A stretch of 64,000 nt of DNA, taken from NCBI GenBank assembly GCA_934045075.1, contig OW203744.1, positions 5,953,795 through 6,017,794 of the forward strand, read 5' to 3'. Positions within the stretch are counted from its first letter, which is position 1. The number at the start of each line of letters is the position of its first letter. A program made the position numbers and the translations under genes. The DNA is from Yponomeuta sedellus. Lineage: Eukaryota; Arthropoda; Insecta; Lepidoptera; Yponomeutidae. Below the pieces are notes generated by a model, which was given only the letters and a program-made list of their open reading frames with translations, was not told where the DNA came from and did not search any database. Shown in pieces: positions 30,523 to 41,266 of the stretch.

Positions 30523-32399
30523 ATTCAGTCAATTATGTCTAATCAAGTTTTTGGTTTGTTCCATTCATGTCTCGTCAATTTAAGAAACAGCAACCTCTTT
30601 AATCAAGTTTTTGGCTTTGAAATTGATTGAAATAAAACATAATATGTGCGAGTACCTATACTAACAAGTTAATTTAGTTGTACCTATTTCAAAACTTAAC
30701 AATGCTACGTACTTTTTGATGAGTTTAAAACGTAATCACGCACAGAGAGGCACACAAAAGTTATTATCTGAGTAAAGTCACTACTACCAAGTTAGCAAAT
30801 GGAATAGTTTAATTTAGTATGACGTACATATGACCAATCTAATAATTAAACTCTGACCTGCATACAGAACATAATAACACGTTTATCCTTTATTAAATGT
30901 CCTGCGCTCTGCTTTATAACGCGCACTAAATGCTGGAAATAAGCTAATCCTATACAGCTTGAAATGATACTTACATCATCAGCCATTTGACGCCCACTGT
31001 AGGAGATAGGCATCCCTCATGGTTTTCCAAACTGGTTTTTGGTATTTCAAAGGATTCGTTTATTGAGAGTTCCTAAAATTTCTCAGTCTAAATCTTGAAT
31101 TTCAAAAAATTATTTTCGAAACTCATAAAAAACATAGATTTTTCTTCACTATAATCAGATTTAAGTTCTAATTTTGAAGAAGATATTATATAATAAAGGT
31201 TTTATTTATCTTAGATTTCCATAAACTAACACGCTGACGCAGTTTGTGAAATAATATTTTGTTGCAGACGCCATTCGAGCTGATGATCTTCGGAACAATG
31301 TCCACCAGAGAAATAAATTAAAATCCGAAAAGAGTCGTCTAAAGAACTTTCAATTGTTGCGCATTTTTAGGCTTCCGATCTATTTTTACCTCATTGTGGT
31401 GGTTAAGGAGGTACGTACACATGAAATATCGACCCTTAATAATATATTAAATGGCATTCGTCACAACGCCGTACGCGGCGCTAGTATGCGTACATGGGCG
31501 TAGCCAGGATTTTGTTCAAGGGGGTAGGCAAAACTCGTGCTCCAAAGTAACACAGCTACTAGGACGCGGGGTCCCAGCAAGCAGAGGGAAGTGCAAACAG
31601 TATTTAAGTTAGAAAAGCTGGTTTTTTCCCTTGTCGTGCCGGGGTCGGGCGTCCTAAAATTAACATGGTTTTTAACCGAGCGAAACAGTATTTATTTACG
31701 GCCCATATTTCAAAATAAAGAAAGTTATTGAGTACCTCGTAATATTAATAACTACGCGTGAATGCGCTCGAATATTACTATTTATTTAAAATAACATGAT
31801 CACATAATAATTACTTTTCATTGGTGGCAAATATGGTAAAAATACCTATTTTAATAAAAAATAGTAATATATTTACCAACTATGTAGATGTTTGGTAGAA
31901 ATATTGGTTGTTAAATAGATTGAGACCTAGATGCTCGAAACTTAGCTACTTACTTGTAACGGGTAGCATTGTAGTTAGAAATTGTGTATGATCTAGTAGC
32001 ATAACTTGTTGCCCGAAACAAAATAAGTCTTATTATTATTGACCGAAGATCTTTAAGGGGGATGAAGAGCGATATGTTTCCCGAGCTAAATCGTATAGTC
32101 TAGCCGCAGTCAAGCTACCTACGTATCATTAAAATTTCCCATTTTTTATACTATTATTTAGATTACATGTAGAATTAAGAGGACAGAATTTTTTCTCGCT
32201 GGCAACCCTAGCGAGCAGTTGTCATTTCAAACAGCTGTTGTAATTTTAATAAAATAAATTAATAAAACCCAGTAATACTTAATTAGTAATAGTGTTAAAT
32301 GTTAAATAAGTGATGTTATAAACATACAAGTGTTATTCAAGTGTTTACCTGAGTAGTTCACTTGATTGACGAAACGGCTGAACGGCGACAAACAACCGT
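30523..32399. other. No gene seen
   Basis: Long AT-rich stretch without coding signal. TACATGGGCGTAGCCAGG near 31489-31506 is repeated inverted near 38205-38222. The LINE that follows may begin within 32190-32400; its 5' edge could not be fixed. Confidence 0.4.
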
Positions 32400-32762
32400 T
32401 ATGTACTGGTTGTAAACATTGGATAAAAAGGAATATTTAAGGGGAGTATATTGTTCTTATGGGACATTTATTACATTGAGCGTGTTTCTTTCTTATCAAA
32501 TACTAATCACAAGCAATAGAACTAGTAGAACGAATGTAAATTTCCGTTAGTGGCAAAATTTTGAAAATTTGCATTATTGTTAATCAACCCTCTATTTGGA
32601 AAATACCTATAGTGAAAGTAATAGATTTAGATTAAACTTAACGTAGAATCATAATAGCTGAATAAATCGATTACTCCATAACTGTACATAGGCATCCACT
32701 GTGTGTTTCCTCTGGAAATACTGACGTTTTTCCCCCGGTTACATTTCAGTAATCACACTACA

Positions 32763-34394
32763 ATGATGACGCGTAAGAACACCGCGCGTGATAACGAGCA
32801 GCGCTTGAAGACAGCGCTACTGGAATTACAAGCTTCCAAACAGCAATGCCGGCAGCTGCTAGAGGAGCGTGAGGAGAGTGAGTTGGAGGTTGAACGAGTT
32901 GTGGACAAGAACTCACAGCTTAAAAATGATCTCGCTGAACTGGATATCATCTGTGAAGACTTACGAGGGCAGCGAGATGAACTTCAGAGAATTGTACACA
33001 AATACGACTAGTGTCGAGACACGCACGAAGTAGCACTTCAGCGCATAAAGCTGCTGGAACACCAGCTTTCCGACGCGCATAAAGAACTCCAAATACTACG
33101 GCAACAGAATCTCGACAGAGACAGTGAAAACATATTATCCCTGTACAACGAACTAATAACTGACAATTCCTCAAATGATCTTGTACCAGCCAGATCTACT
33201 CAGTCTTCAGTCCCAATGCAAGGAGCTAACAGAATAAAGCGCTACATTCGAGCAAAGAGGCACATTAGACGCATAAACAAAGCGTTGAAAAATAACACAG
33301 AGGTTTTTAAATACATGGGTGTAAAAAAACTAAATGTTAGCTTACAAAATGACCTGTTGAGCAACACAATGGAATATGAGGTACGCTCTCTGGACTATGA
33401 GGGAAAAATAAAAGATTTACACTCTCACATACACGCCTTGGAGGAGTCACTACATGATTTAGGAAGACAGTACACCGAGGCACAAAAAGAAATGGATGAG
33501 TATGCAGCAGAGTTAATGGAAATAGGAACTTATAATATGGACAGGTTTGAGTCACTGACGAACAAAACACCAGCAATATGTTCTTCGTGCAAGACACCAC
33601 TGGATCACTTACCACCTGCGTCACCACCTCACATCACCCAACTTCCCGGTTCCCATGAGGAAAACGCCCGACCTACATCCAGCTCACCTGCGAGCATGCC
33701 AGAAGTGACCCATGTCTACACCGGTCCATGCGCCCCTTCAGGGCACAGCTGCTCAATAAAAAGAAAAACTATCATCTATTCAGATAAGATAGGTGTAGGA
33801 CTAGGTGCCTTATTAAATGATAGACTTACGCAGAATGTCCTAAATGAATGTCATCCCCACGCGAGTTTTACTGACATTGTACAAGAGTTATTTAAAAATC
33901 CGCTCAAAAAGGATACTACATACATAATATTGGTGGGTAATAGTCGAGGCGTCAAAAAAGCTGACATAAATAACGTATTTGACTTGTATGGTCAGGCTAA
34001 GGGTGTCCAACCAGAGACGGGAAAATTATTTTTCTGCGCATTCCCTTACTCGCAGTCCCTTTCTGAAAGGGATAACGGCGACATCCATAGTCTGAATATG
34101 CATATTCACCATCTGACATGTCGTCATAGTGACGTATTATTTTTTGACATTAACAGGTTTGTTAAGAATTATTTTATGACAAGAGATACTGTGTACCTCA
34201 CCAAAAACAGTCGACGTAAGTTAGCTAGTCTATTAGCTTATAACATCTTTGCCTCAGTTATAGGAATTATAACACAATCGCGCGAAAATGACAACCGTGA
34301 TACTAGTAGTAGTATTAAAATATTAGCGGGCTCACAAACAAGTGATTCACCGGCTTTAAACTGCCGCCACATACAAAGGAAAAGCCAAAATTAG
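32763..34394 (+). pseudogene. LINE ORF1: coiled coil plus SGNH-esterase-like domain, one internal TAG
   Basis: A single frame of 543 residues from ATGATGACG, broken only by TAG at 33009-33011 (codon 83). Residues 8-150 are heptad-rich coiled coil (LKTALLELQASKQQCRQLLE, then QRIKLLEHQLSDAHKELQIL). A Cys/His patch is near residues 275-330 (CSSCKTPLDH). The C-terminal part (about 340-510) resembles the esterase (SGNH) domain of CR1-type ORF1: KTIIYSDKIGVGLGALLNDR at the GDS block, YIILVGNSRG at the GGxND block and VYLTKNSRRKLASLLAYN at the last block. The nucleophile Ser of GDS is replaced (SDK), so catalysis is doubtful. ORF1 proteins bind element RNA. The ORF overlaps the ORF2 frame by 49 nt. 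Confidence 0.8.
34355..34361 (+). promoter_or_regulatory. Candidate -1 frameshift heptamer TTTAAAC in the ORF1/ORF2 overlap
   Basis: ORF1 reads GCT TTA AAC TGC here, so T TTA AAC sits in the canonical X XXY YYZ phase. A -1 slip enters the ORF2 frame (TTT AAA, then CTG). The ORF2 frame is open from 34346, just after TGA 34343-34345, and ORF1 stops at 34392-34394. Downstream, GGAAAAGCC (34378-34386) pairs perfectly with GGCTTTTCC (34424-34432). TGCCG (34362-34366) can pair with CGGCA (34432-34436). Confidence 0.5.
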
Positions 34395-34444
34395 GTCTTA
34401 ACATAGTAGCACAAAATATTCAGGGCTTTTCCGGCAAGGAAAAC

Positions 34445-37219
34445 ATGACAGAACTTTTCTTGAAAGATTTTAATGTAGATATTTTATGCTTCACGGAACA
34501 TTGGCTTAAAGAGTCAGAAATGTCATTTAATTTGAAAGACTATTTGCCTGTTAGTACATATAATAGAAATAAAGCTTTGAGAGGAGGATCAATGGTATTT
34601 GTAAAAAATACTTTAAAAAGTAAAGAACGCAAAGACATTGTAAGCCTTTCTGTTGAGCGATTAGTTGAGATCTCGTGTGTGGAATTGGATAGGTATATTG
34701 TTATGTGCGTTTATAGGCCACCTCAAACAAATTACAACGACTTTGAATTAGTGGTAGAGGACGCATTAAAACGTCTTTTTGCGAGTAATAAATCCATAGT
34801 AGTATGTGGCGATTTTAATATTGATCTGTTAGTTGAGAGCCCACTTCAAACTAAACTTATTAGCTTATTTAGATCGTTTAACTTACTGAACCTATTTACT
34901 GAACCTACTAGAACAACGCCAACCAGTGCTACATGTATAGATAATGTTTTTTGCAACTGTGAGCATTTAAAAAAAAAGGTTATAAACAACCTACAGTCGG
35001 ATCATAGTGGTTTATTAGTTGTTTTACCAACAATTATTGAAAAAAAATGCCCAGCATTAATTTGTAGGCCTATCACAGACAAAAAAATTGAATTATTCAA
35101 AAATAAATTAGGTACCAAAATAGGTTTACTGCAATTTGATAGCAATGATCCGAACACTTTATATAATGAATTGTTTACCACGATATCAAACGAATTTGAA
35201 CAGGTTTTTAAAATTAAAAAAATTCAGCTCAGTAATAATGGTTTTTCAGAATGGGCCACTCCTGGTATACATAGAAGTAGGAAAAGATTGTATGAATTGT
35301 ATGAAGAAAAGCAATCCAATCCGGATCCAAGCTTTAGAGAATTTGTTAAGAATTACTCTAAAACCTTTAGGAAAACCTGTTCTATGGCAAAATCCCTTAA
35401 TATAAGCAAAAAGATAAAGGCGTCTTCAAATAAAATAAAAACTACTTGGCAAGTGATTAACAAGGAGACAGGCAAAACAAAGCCGAGGGATCAAAGTTTT
35501 GCGCTAAAGGTAAGTGGGAAAATAGTCAACTCAAGTGACGAAATCGCAAAAGTATTCGAAAATTTCTTCACAAACATCCCACTAAATATAACGGCGGGCT
35601 TAAATTCTTCGTCTCAGTCAGCAGAATCACTAATGTTAGAAAATATAAAACCATGCGTAACAGACTTTCAATTTTCCCACGTTAGCTTCCAAACTATTGT
35701 TAAAACATTTAACCAAATAAATATAAAGAAAACTGAAGACTTGTGGGGTATGTCGGTCAAACTGATATCCACGGTAATTCATATTATTGCACCACACCTT
35801 GCTACAATTTTTAATAAATGTGTTGATCATGGGACTTTCCCGGATCTCTTAAAATTTAGTAAAATAGTTCCTCTATTTAAGGCAGGTGATAATGAGGATC
35901 CAAACAATTTTAGGCCCGTAGCAATACTACCGGTATTAAGTAAAGTGTTTGAGAAACTAATTTTACACCAATTGTTGACACACTTTAGTTTAAATAAACT
36001 CTTTCATAAAAAACAATTCGGTTTCACTAAGGGTCGTTCAACGACCGACGCAGGAGTGGCATTAATGAATCACATCTTTGACGCGTGGGAGGAGGCGCAG
36101 GATGCTATCGGAGTTTTCTGTGACCTTTCTAAAGCTTTTGATTGTGTAGACCATAAAACGCTCCTTTGTAAATTGAATAGATACGGTCTCAGTAATGGAT
36201 CTCTAGCTCTTCTTCAATCATATTTAGCATACAGAGTTCAGAAAGTTGACATAAATAGGGTTAAGTCTTCTGGATCTGATGTTAAAATAGGAGTTCCTCA
36301 GGGTTCTATTTTGGGGCCTTTCCTCTTCTTAGTATATGTAAATGATCTGCCCTACCTAGTTGAGAAATTGTCACAAATAGTATTGTTTGCAGACGATACT
36401 TCTCTAATTTTTAAAATCAAGAGAGGTCAATCTAATCTAGACGATGTAAACAACGCCCTTTCTAAAGTGTTAAACTGGTTTACTGTAAACAATCTCATGT
36501 TGAATGCGAAAAAGACAAAATGTATAAAGTTTTCATTGCCCAATGTAAAAAAAGTGGACACAAGTTTAATTATAGCTGGTGACAGACTAGACTTAGTAGA
36601 ATCCACTGTGTTTTTAGGTATTACAATAGACTCGAAACTGCAATGGGGTCCACACATAAAAAATCTAGCGGGTAGGTTAAGTTCAGCCGCATTTGCAGTT
36701 AGAAAAATTAGGCAACTAACAGATGTGTCAACTGCGAGGCTTGTATATTTCAGTTATTTTCACAGTATTATGTCATATGGTTTGTTACTATGGGGGCGTG
36801 CGGCAGATATAGAAACAGTTTTTATTCTACAAAAAAGGGCTGTTAGAGCTATCTACAATTTACCTACCAGGCAATCGCTAAGGGATATTTTCAAGGAAAT
36901 CGGAATTCTAACGATGGCTTGCCAATATATATTCGATAACATAATGTATGTACGAAAAAACTTAACAACATTTAAATTAAACAGGGATATCCATAACGTA
37001 AACACTAGAAACAGAAACAAAGTTGCTTTATCTAAATTCAGATTAGCCAAGGTAAATGCATCTTTTGTAGGACTAAGTGTACGTTTTTACAATAAAATTC
37101 CAGAACATATTCTATCCCTGCCTGACAGCAAATTTAAAAATTTCATTAAAAAGGCGCTGTGTAAAAAGGCCTATTATAGAATAGATGACTTTATAAATGA
37201 TGTAAGCCCTTGGCAGTAG
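34445..37219 (+). CDS. LINE ORF2: endonuclease and reverse transcriptase, intact
   Basis: 924 residues from the first ATG, but the same frame is open from 34346. Just upstream it encodes LNIVAQNIQGFSGKEN, which holds the first catalytic Asn of the APE-like endonuclease. Within the ATG-initiated product: E18 (CFTEHWL), RPP (91-93), GDFN (122-125) and SDH (185-187). The reverse transcriptase has FRPVAILPVLSKVFEKLI, QFGFTKGRSTTDA, CDLSKAFDCVDH (motif A, about 558-569), IGVPQGSILGPFLF (motif B, about 614-627) and LFADDTSLIF (motif C, about 646-655). The CR1-style thumb follows (LGITIDSKLQWGPHI). No RNase H. All catalytic residues are present, so the enzyme could be active if translation starts upstream. 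Confidence 0.9.
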   Translation: MTELFLKDFNVDILCFTEHWLKESEMSFNLKDYLPVSTYNRNKALRGGSMVFVKNTLKSKERKDIVSLSVERLVEISCVELDRYIVMCVYRPPQTNYNDFELVVEDALKRLFASNKSIVVCGDFNIDLLVESPLQTKLISLFRSFNLLNLFTEPTRTTPTSATCIDNVFCNCEHLKKKVINNLQSDHSGLLVVLPTIIEKKCPALICRPITDKKIELFKNKLGTKIGLLQFDSNDPNTLYNELFTTISNEFEQVFKIKKIQLSNNGFSEWATPGIHRSRKRLYELYEEKQSNPDPSFREFVKNYSKTFRKTCSMAKSLNISKKIKASSNKIKTTWQVINKETGKTKPRDQSFALKVSGKIVNSSDEIAKVFENFFTNIPLNITAGLNSSSQSAESLMLENIKPCVTDFQFSHVSFQTIVKTFNQINIKKTEDLWGMSVKLISTVIHIIAPHLATIFNKCVDHGTFPDLLKFSKIVPLFKAGDNEDPNNFRPVAILPVLSKVFEKLILHQLLTHFSLNKLFHKKQFGFTKGRSTTDAGVALMNHIFDAWEEAQDAIGVFCDLSKAFDCVDHKTLLCKLNRYGLSNGSLALLQSYLAYRVQKVDINRVKSSGSDVKIGVPQGSILGPFLFLVYVNDLPYLVEKLSQIVLFADDTSLIFKIKRGQSNLDDVNNALSKVLNWFTVNNLMLNAKKTKCIKFSLPNVKKVDTSLIIAGDRLDLVESTVFLGITIDSKLQWGPHIKNLAGRLSSAAFAVRKIRQLTDVSTARLVYFSYFHSIMSYGLLLWGRAADIETVFILQKRAVRAIYNLPTRQSLRDIFKEIGILTMACQYIFDNIMYVRKNLTTFKLNRDIHNVNTRNRNKVALSKFRLAKVNASFVGLSVRFYNKIPEHILSLPDSKFKNFIKKALCKKAYYRIDDFINDVSPWQ

Positions 37220-37845
37220 ACCAATTCCACAACGAGTAAATCATAGTTATTAAATTAATATTTTATATGTAGCAACCGAATCACTGCAATCCTCAGTGTT
37301 AGTTATGTATGTCATATTTTAATTTAAGTTTGTACAGACGACGTGATTGCATATTAGTAAATATATCATACATTCTATAACTGACAAAAACTTAATCTGC
37401 AGGTTTGCTAAAGGTCATTCGAATGGTGGCGTGGTGGCCGGGTCATCTATCTCCCTCCAAAATGGTTGAGACTGATGATGGCTGACCTCTGCGTTATGCT
37501 CGTGAACGAGTGCTGTTCGTGTGTCTGGCCGCAGCACTTGTCATGTTTTCACGGCCTATGTAAAAAAAGTATATTTATTTAATAATGCCTTAACATTTAA
37601 AGTTATTAATGGCAATCATGGAATCTTATGCGTATAGGTGGTATCTAATGTATTAGATTTAAGACTTGAGAAAAGATGGTCAGAGTGGAGTTTTTTTTTC
37701 CCGCTGCCTTTTTCTCCACTACATTACGGCCCGAAGGCAGCGGCTTTCACTTTCATGTTACATTGTACTTTGACATTCAGCAAACAGAATGTAAATTCTT
37801 TACGTTGAAATAAATTGAATTGAATTGAATTGAAAAACAGTTTAA
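37220..37845 (+). other. 3' UTR and tail of the CR1-group LINE
   Basis: Shared blocks with truncated copies: AATGGTGGCGTGGTGGCCGG, GACTTGAGAAAAGATGGTCA, GGCCCGAAGGCAGCGGC and TTCTTTACGTTGAAATAAAT, then ATTGAATTGAATTG. Confidence 0.8.
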
Positions 37846-37929
37846 AAACATATAGGTATACAATTTTGGTTGAATCAGCTAGATTTCACTGATCCGCACC
37901 GCCCTCCCCCTTACCGCTACATTATAAAG

Positions 37930-37990
37930 AAAAAACATAGTTATATATCATATATATCGATCATATAACATATTATATATGTTATATAAC
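37930..37990. repeat. AT-rich near-palindrome
   Basis: CGATCATATAACATAT at 37958-37973 faces ATATGTTATATAACGATC at 37976-37993. Confidence 0.6.
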
Positions 37991-38098
37991 GATCTGCGAA
38001 AAACTGCAGGCAGATGCTGGATGCGGCAAGCTGAAGACAGGGCGCTATGGCGCTCATTAGGGGAGGGCTATGTCCAGCAGTGGACTTATATAGCCTCA
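37988..38098 (+). mobile_element. LINE 3' tail, family Z
   Basis: Reads DLRKTAGRCWMRQAEDRAL and WRSLGEGYVQQWTYIAS. It starts inside the AT palindrome; 5' truncated. Confidence 0.7.
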
Positions 38099-38640
38099 AG
38101 ATTAGATGAGAGGATATATCATGATTTGTATCATCACTACACTCCTAGGTTCGATAGCGCTCCGACCGAGCCTTGCTAATGAACAGTGCCCCGCCCCCAG
38201 TACGTGCCTGGCTACGCCCATGTATGAGTAGATAGGTAATCGAATCAATATGATTATGATGATATGATAAACAATACTCGAGTTTTGTAACAAGGTATTT
38301 GATTCACTAACTCTCAATTTCTGATTTGTGCAATTTATTGACCTAAATTCGGATTACCTTACACGATTTTTGTCCGAAGAGTCCGATCAGCGCCTTGTAA
38401 CTTTTAACGTATACATTTATGTGCGAAGCGTGTCTACTTGCTCTGCCTCATATCACACTCAGTGGAAACCGCATTTCAATGGATATTTGAGACATGACAG
38501 ACAATATCAATTGAGACACATAGCTAATATTGTACGACATAATTGTACGACAAAGCCCAGCAGGGCCATAATGTTTCGTTTTTGCACACGGACGTTAAAA
38601 GTTACCTAATCAGGTTGCTAATTTCAGTAAATTAGGTTAT
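38099..38640. other. No gene seen
   Basis: ACGACAAAG-C/T-CCAG then TTTCGTTTTTGCACAC (38548-38592) recurs at about 54712-54760, so part of this is a dispersed repeat. Confidence 0.4.
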
Positions 38641-38641
38641 A

Positions 38642-38832
38642 AAATAATAATTAAAAACCTATTTAGAGGCTAAAAATTTCACCCATGCCGGGATTCGAAC
38701 CCGCAACCTCTGGCTATCCGTGCCAGCGCTCTACCAATTGAGCTCAATTGGTAGAGCGCTGGCACGGGTTTTTTAATTTGTCCTTAGCACGGGTTAGTGC
38801 ATTAAAAATAAAAATAGTATAAATAATAATTA
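38642..38832 (+). mobile_element. SINE S1 with inverted 5' part, 12-bp target duplication
   Basis: AAATAATAATTA flanks at 38642-38653 and 38821-38832. The right part is forward (TTTGTCCTTAGCACGGGTTA to the ATAGTAT end). The left part, from AAAACCTATTTAGAGGCT through the tRNA-like head, is inverted. The junction makes a near-perfect palindrome around TCAATTGA (about 38713-38769) from two facing copies of the A-box region. Confidence 0.8.
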
Positions 38833-38903
38833 CTTTCTCAACGTAGTCACTTGTCCTGGGGTGTTATCTACTACTCAAGTTCTCCACTGCATATAGCATC
38901 TTC

Positions 38904-38980
38904 TTCTTCTTCAGGCTATATTATGTAGTCCACTGCTGGACATAGCCCTCTCCTAATGAGCGCCATAGCGCCCTGTCTTT
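38904..38980 (-). mobile_element. LINE 3' tail, family Z
   Basis: CTTCTTCTTCTTCAGGCTAT, then GTCCACTGCTGGACATAGCC and GCGCCATAGCGCCCTGTC. Confidence 0.7.
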
Positions 38981-39735
38981 ACACACCCCATATAGTATAC
39001 ACACACTTTGGAGTCATCAAAATGGTTAACCTGATAGAGTGGATAGTTAGGTACGTGATAGATAGACCCTAACTAAGAATTCCCCCTTGTGAACAACCCT
39101 CACGGATATATAGATAGAAATGTTGGTTTCTCAAAAACTGGTGTAGGATTTACTTGTATATGACTTACAACCTTACAACCAGTTTCTCCTATACTAAAAA
39201 ATCTGTTATCCTACTGCTGACAGCTGTCAACTGTCAAACATGCAAAATTACAAAAAAAAGAAAATAAAATGGCAAGAATATTGTTTGCCATCAAACCATA
39301 AAAAAAAAAGAAAATAAAACTGGGAGCTATTATTACAAACAGCACATAAACAGATTGCATACAGATAATCTACGAGAAACAGGGGGTTAACGTAACATTC
39401 TAAGAAGTCGTAGTAAGTATTTTTGTTATCTAATCTTGTTTTACCTAGGAACGAACTGATCGGCTTTACGAGTAAGTGGGTATTTGTCAATGTTTTTTTG
39501 CCGCATCGGGACCGAAGATAAAGACTGCGGAAAATTCTACGAAAAACTTGTTCGTTCGATAGATAACACATCAAGCCGGCCGGACCGATCCGATTAAATT
39601 TCGCGCTAAGTCAGAGAACTAAAATGGTAAGCCCTTTAAGTTCTGTGACAAGTTATCGAAAAAATAACCATTTTCAATGTTCATGCAAACAGCTTGGTTA
39701 GACTATATGGGTGTACAAAAATTGCACTTTTCGAC
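38981..39735. other. No gene seen
   Basis: AT-rich DNA. The 39248-39574 minus frame is driven by poly-T and lacks family features. Confidence 0.45.
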
Positions 39736-39886
39736 ACTCACTGACTTACTCAATCACTCGCTCACTCAAACACTCACTCACTCCCACACTCACTCTCTCA
39801 CATACATACTCACTCACACACTCACTCACTCTGTCATTAACTAACACACTCACTTACTCAAACACTCAATCACTCACTCACTGATG
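39736..39886. repeat. Degenerate (ACTC)n satellite
   Basis: About 150 bp of CACTCACT-type repeats with interruptions. Confidence 0.85.
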
Positions 39887-40109
39887 GAAAATCAAAAGTC
39901 TAGAATACTTCCGAGTAAGCTAGATCTTTGGTAAATAAATAAATAGTGGTTGATGCGACAACGGGAAAAATCGTAAATCCTTATCGAAATCATTAATTAT
40001 ATACAGGGTAACCTGGTACGGTGTCGTGATTTTAAACAGCGTATAAGGGGAACTACATGATTATAGAAAAGGTTTGTTAGAAGGTCTCTCCTAATTACTA
40101 ACGTTATTA

Positions 40110-40629
40110 CTAGCTGTGCCCCGTGGTGTTACCCGCGGCTTATAAGGGAAAATAAATTGTGTATATTTTACAGTAAAATATATTTTCCCACAGTAAAACG
40201 TAGATACAGGGTGTCAGCTAACTCCATACCAAATTTTATTAAAATCGCTTCAGCCGTTTAGAAGTGAATAAGTAACAAACATACCGCACCCTCAGAACGA
40301 AAGAGGCCTAAGTCAAAAAATAGTGAAATTGAGTTACAATCATAGAGTCATAAAAGGTATGCCATGGATGGAAGATTCGCTATGCTCTTTTTTTACAATA
40401 AGTGCCTTTGTTTTACTATTCATCGGATAGAGCATACCTTTTTATGTCTCTCTATGATTGTTAGGTACTCAATTTTTTGAGATTTTTTTGAGTATTTAAA
40501 CTATTTTTGACTTAGGCCTCTTTCTAGGACGCCAGGGCTTAGGAGGTTAAACTATTTTTTGACTTAGGCCTCTTTCGTTCTGAGGGTGCGATACACTAAC
40601 AAACTTTCGCCTTTATAATATTAGTGTGA
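40110..40629 (-). mobile_element. Helitron family H2, both ends present, carrying a nested MITE
   Basis: The left terminus is CTAGCTGTGCCCCGTGG (inverted 3' end) and the right terminus is ATATTAGTGTGA (inverted 5' TCACACTAATAT). The element-strand flanks are A and T as expected. Removing the MITE at 40285-40590 and one ATAC restores the continuous Helitron sequence. Confidence 0.75.
40285..40590. mobile_element. 306-bp MITE with perfect 40-bp termini and a second internal inverted repeat
   Basis: Both ends begin CGCACCCTCAGAACGAAAGA and remain identical for 40 bp. ATAC is duplicated at 40281-40284 and 40591-40594. Inside, ACAATCATAGAG...ATAAAAGGTATGC (about 40340-40366) faces its complement at about 40430-40462. 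Part of the right arm is repeated once more at 40495-40530. Confidence 0.85.
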
Positions 40630-41266
40630 TGTGATAGATCACAATCGCGGAACCTTACTTTACTTTAACTAACTTTGTTTGGTTTTCATTATTTTAATGT
40701 CGTGTTTCTCTGGGCTGTTATTCTTTATTTCCTTCCAGTCCTCGGAATCCCAAAACTCGGAATCCAAATGTCTGTTTCACTGGTTTCCTCCACACAGGGT
40801 ATCATAGCGAGGGGACCGCTTGCAACTACTGATTACGGGTTGAACTTCGTAGGCCACCAAATCATGGAATCTCCTTCTAGTATTTCCAGTTTTTTTAGGC
40901 TTAATTTGTAACCCTGTATGCACTAAAAGGCAAATAAATGAATAAATAAATAGATATTTATTATAATTAGATATTTGTTATAGTTATAGATATTTCATGT
41001 GGCTTTTCTGGACGTTCTTTCTCATAAGAAACTGCCGATTGTCCACTCGACATGGGAAGAGATTACAGACAAAACACTGAGCCATGAGGCCGCATATAGT
41101 TGGAAATAACATCTCTGATTTCGAGGCCAAACGAAGAGCTGCTCTTGACGCCAGACGCTATTCTACACCAGATGTAGACCACCGTCAGATGTAGATTGTA
41201 GATCAGATGTTAACCACCAGCTGTGATATAATACCAATAATCAGACGGAAAACTTACGTGTATGTA
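40630..41266. other. No gene seen
   Basis: The frame at 40675-40911 has no recognisable domain and partly resembles a decayed repeat (ACACAGGGTATC). The rest is unique-looking. Confidence 0.4.

Larger units (their letters stand above)
32400..37845 (+). mobile_element. Nearly intact CR1/Jockey-group LINE
   Basis: Two ORFs (32763-34394 and 34346/34445-37219) followed by a 626-bp 3' UTR ending in (TTGAA)n. ORF2 has no stop over 958 codons and ORF1 has one stop, so this is a young insertion. The 5' boundary is approximate and no flanking duplication was found. Truncated 3' copies are at 17567-17757 and 52642-53779. Confidence 0.85.

Noticed and set aside
39248..39574. Hydrophobic minus-strand ORF
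   Set aside because: Driven by A/T runs; no start context, splice sites or domain.
40675..40911. Possible membrane protein of 78 residues
   Set aside because: Partly overlaps repeat-like sequence and shows no family signature or splice context.
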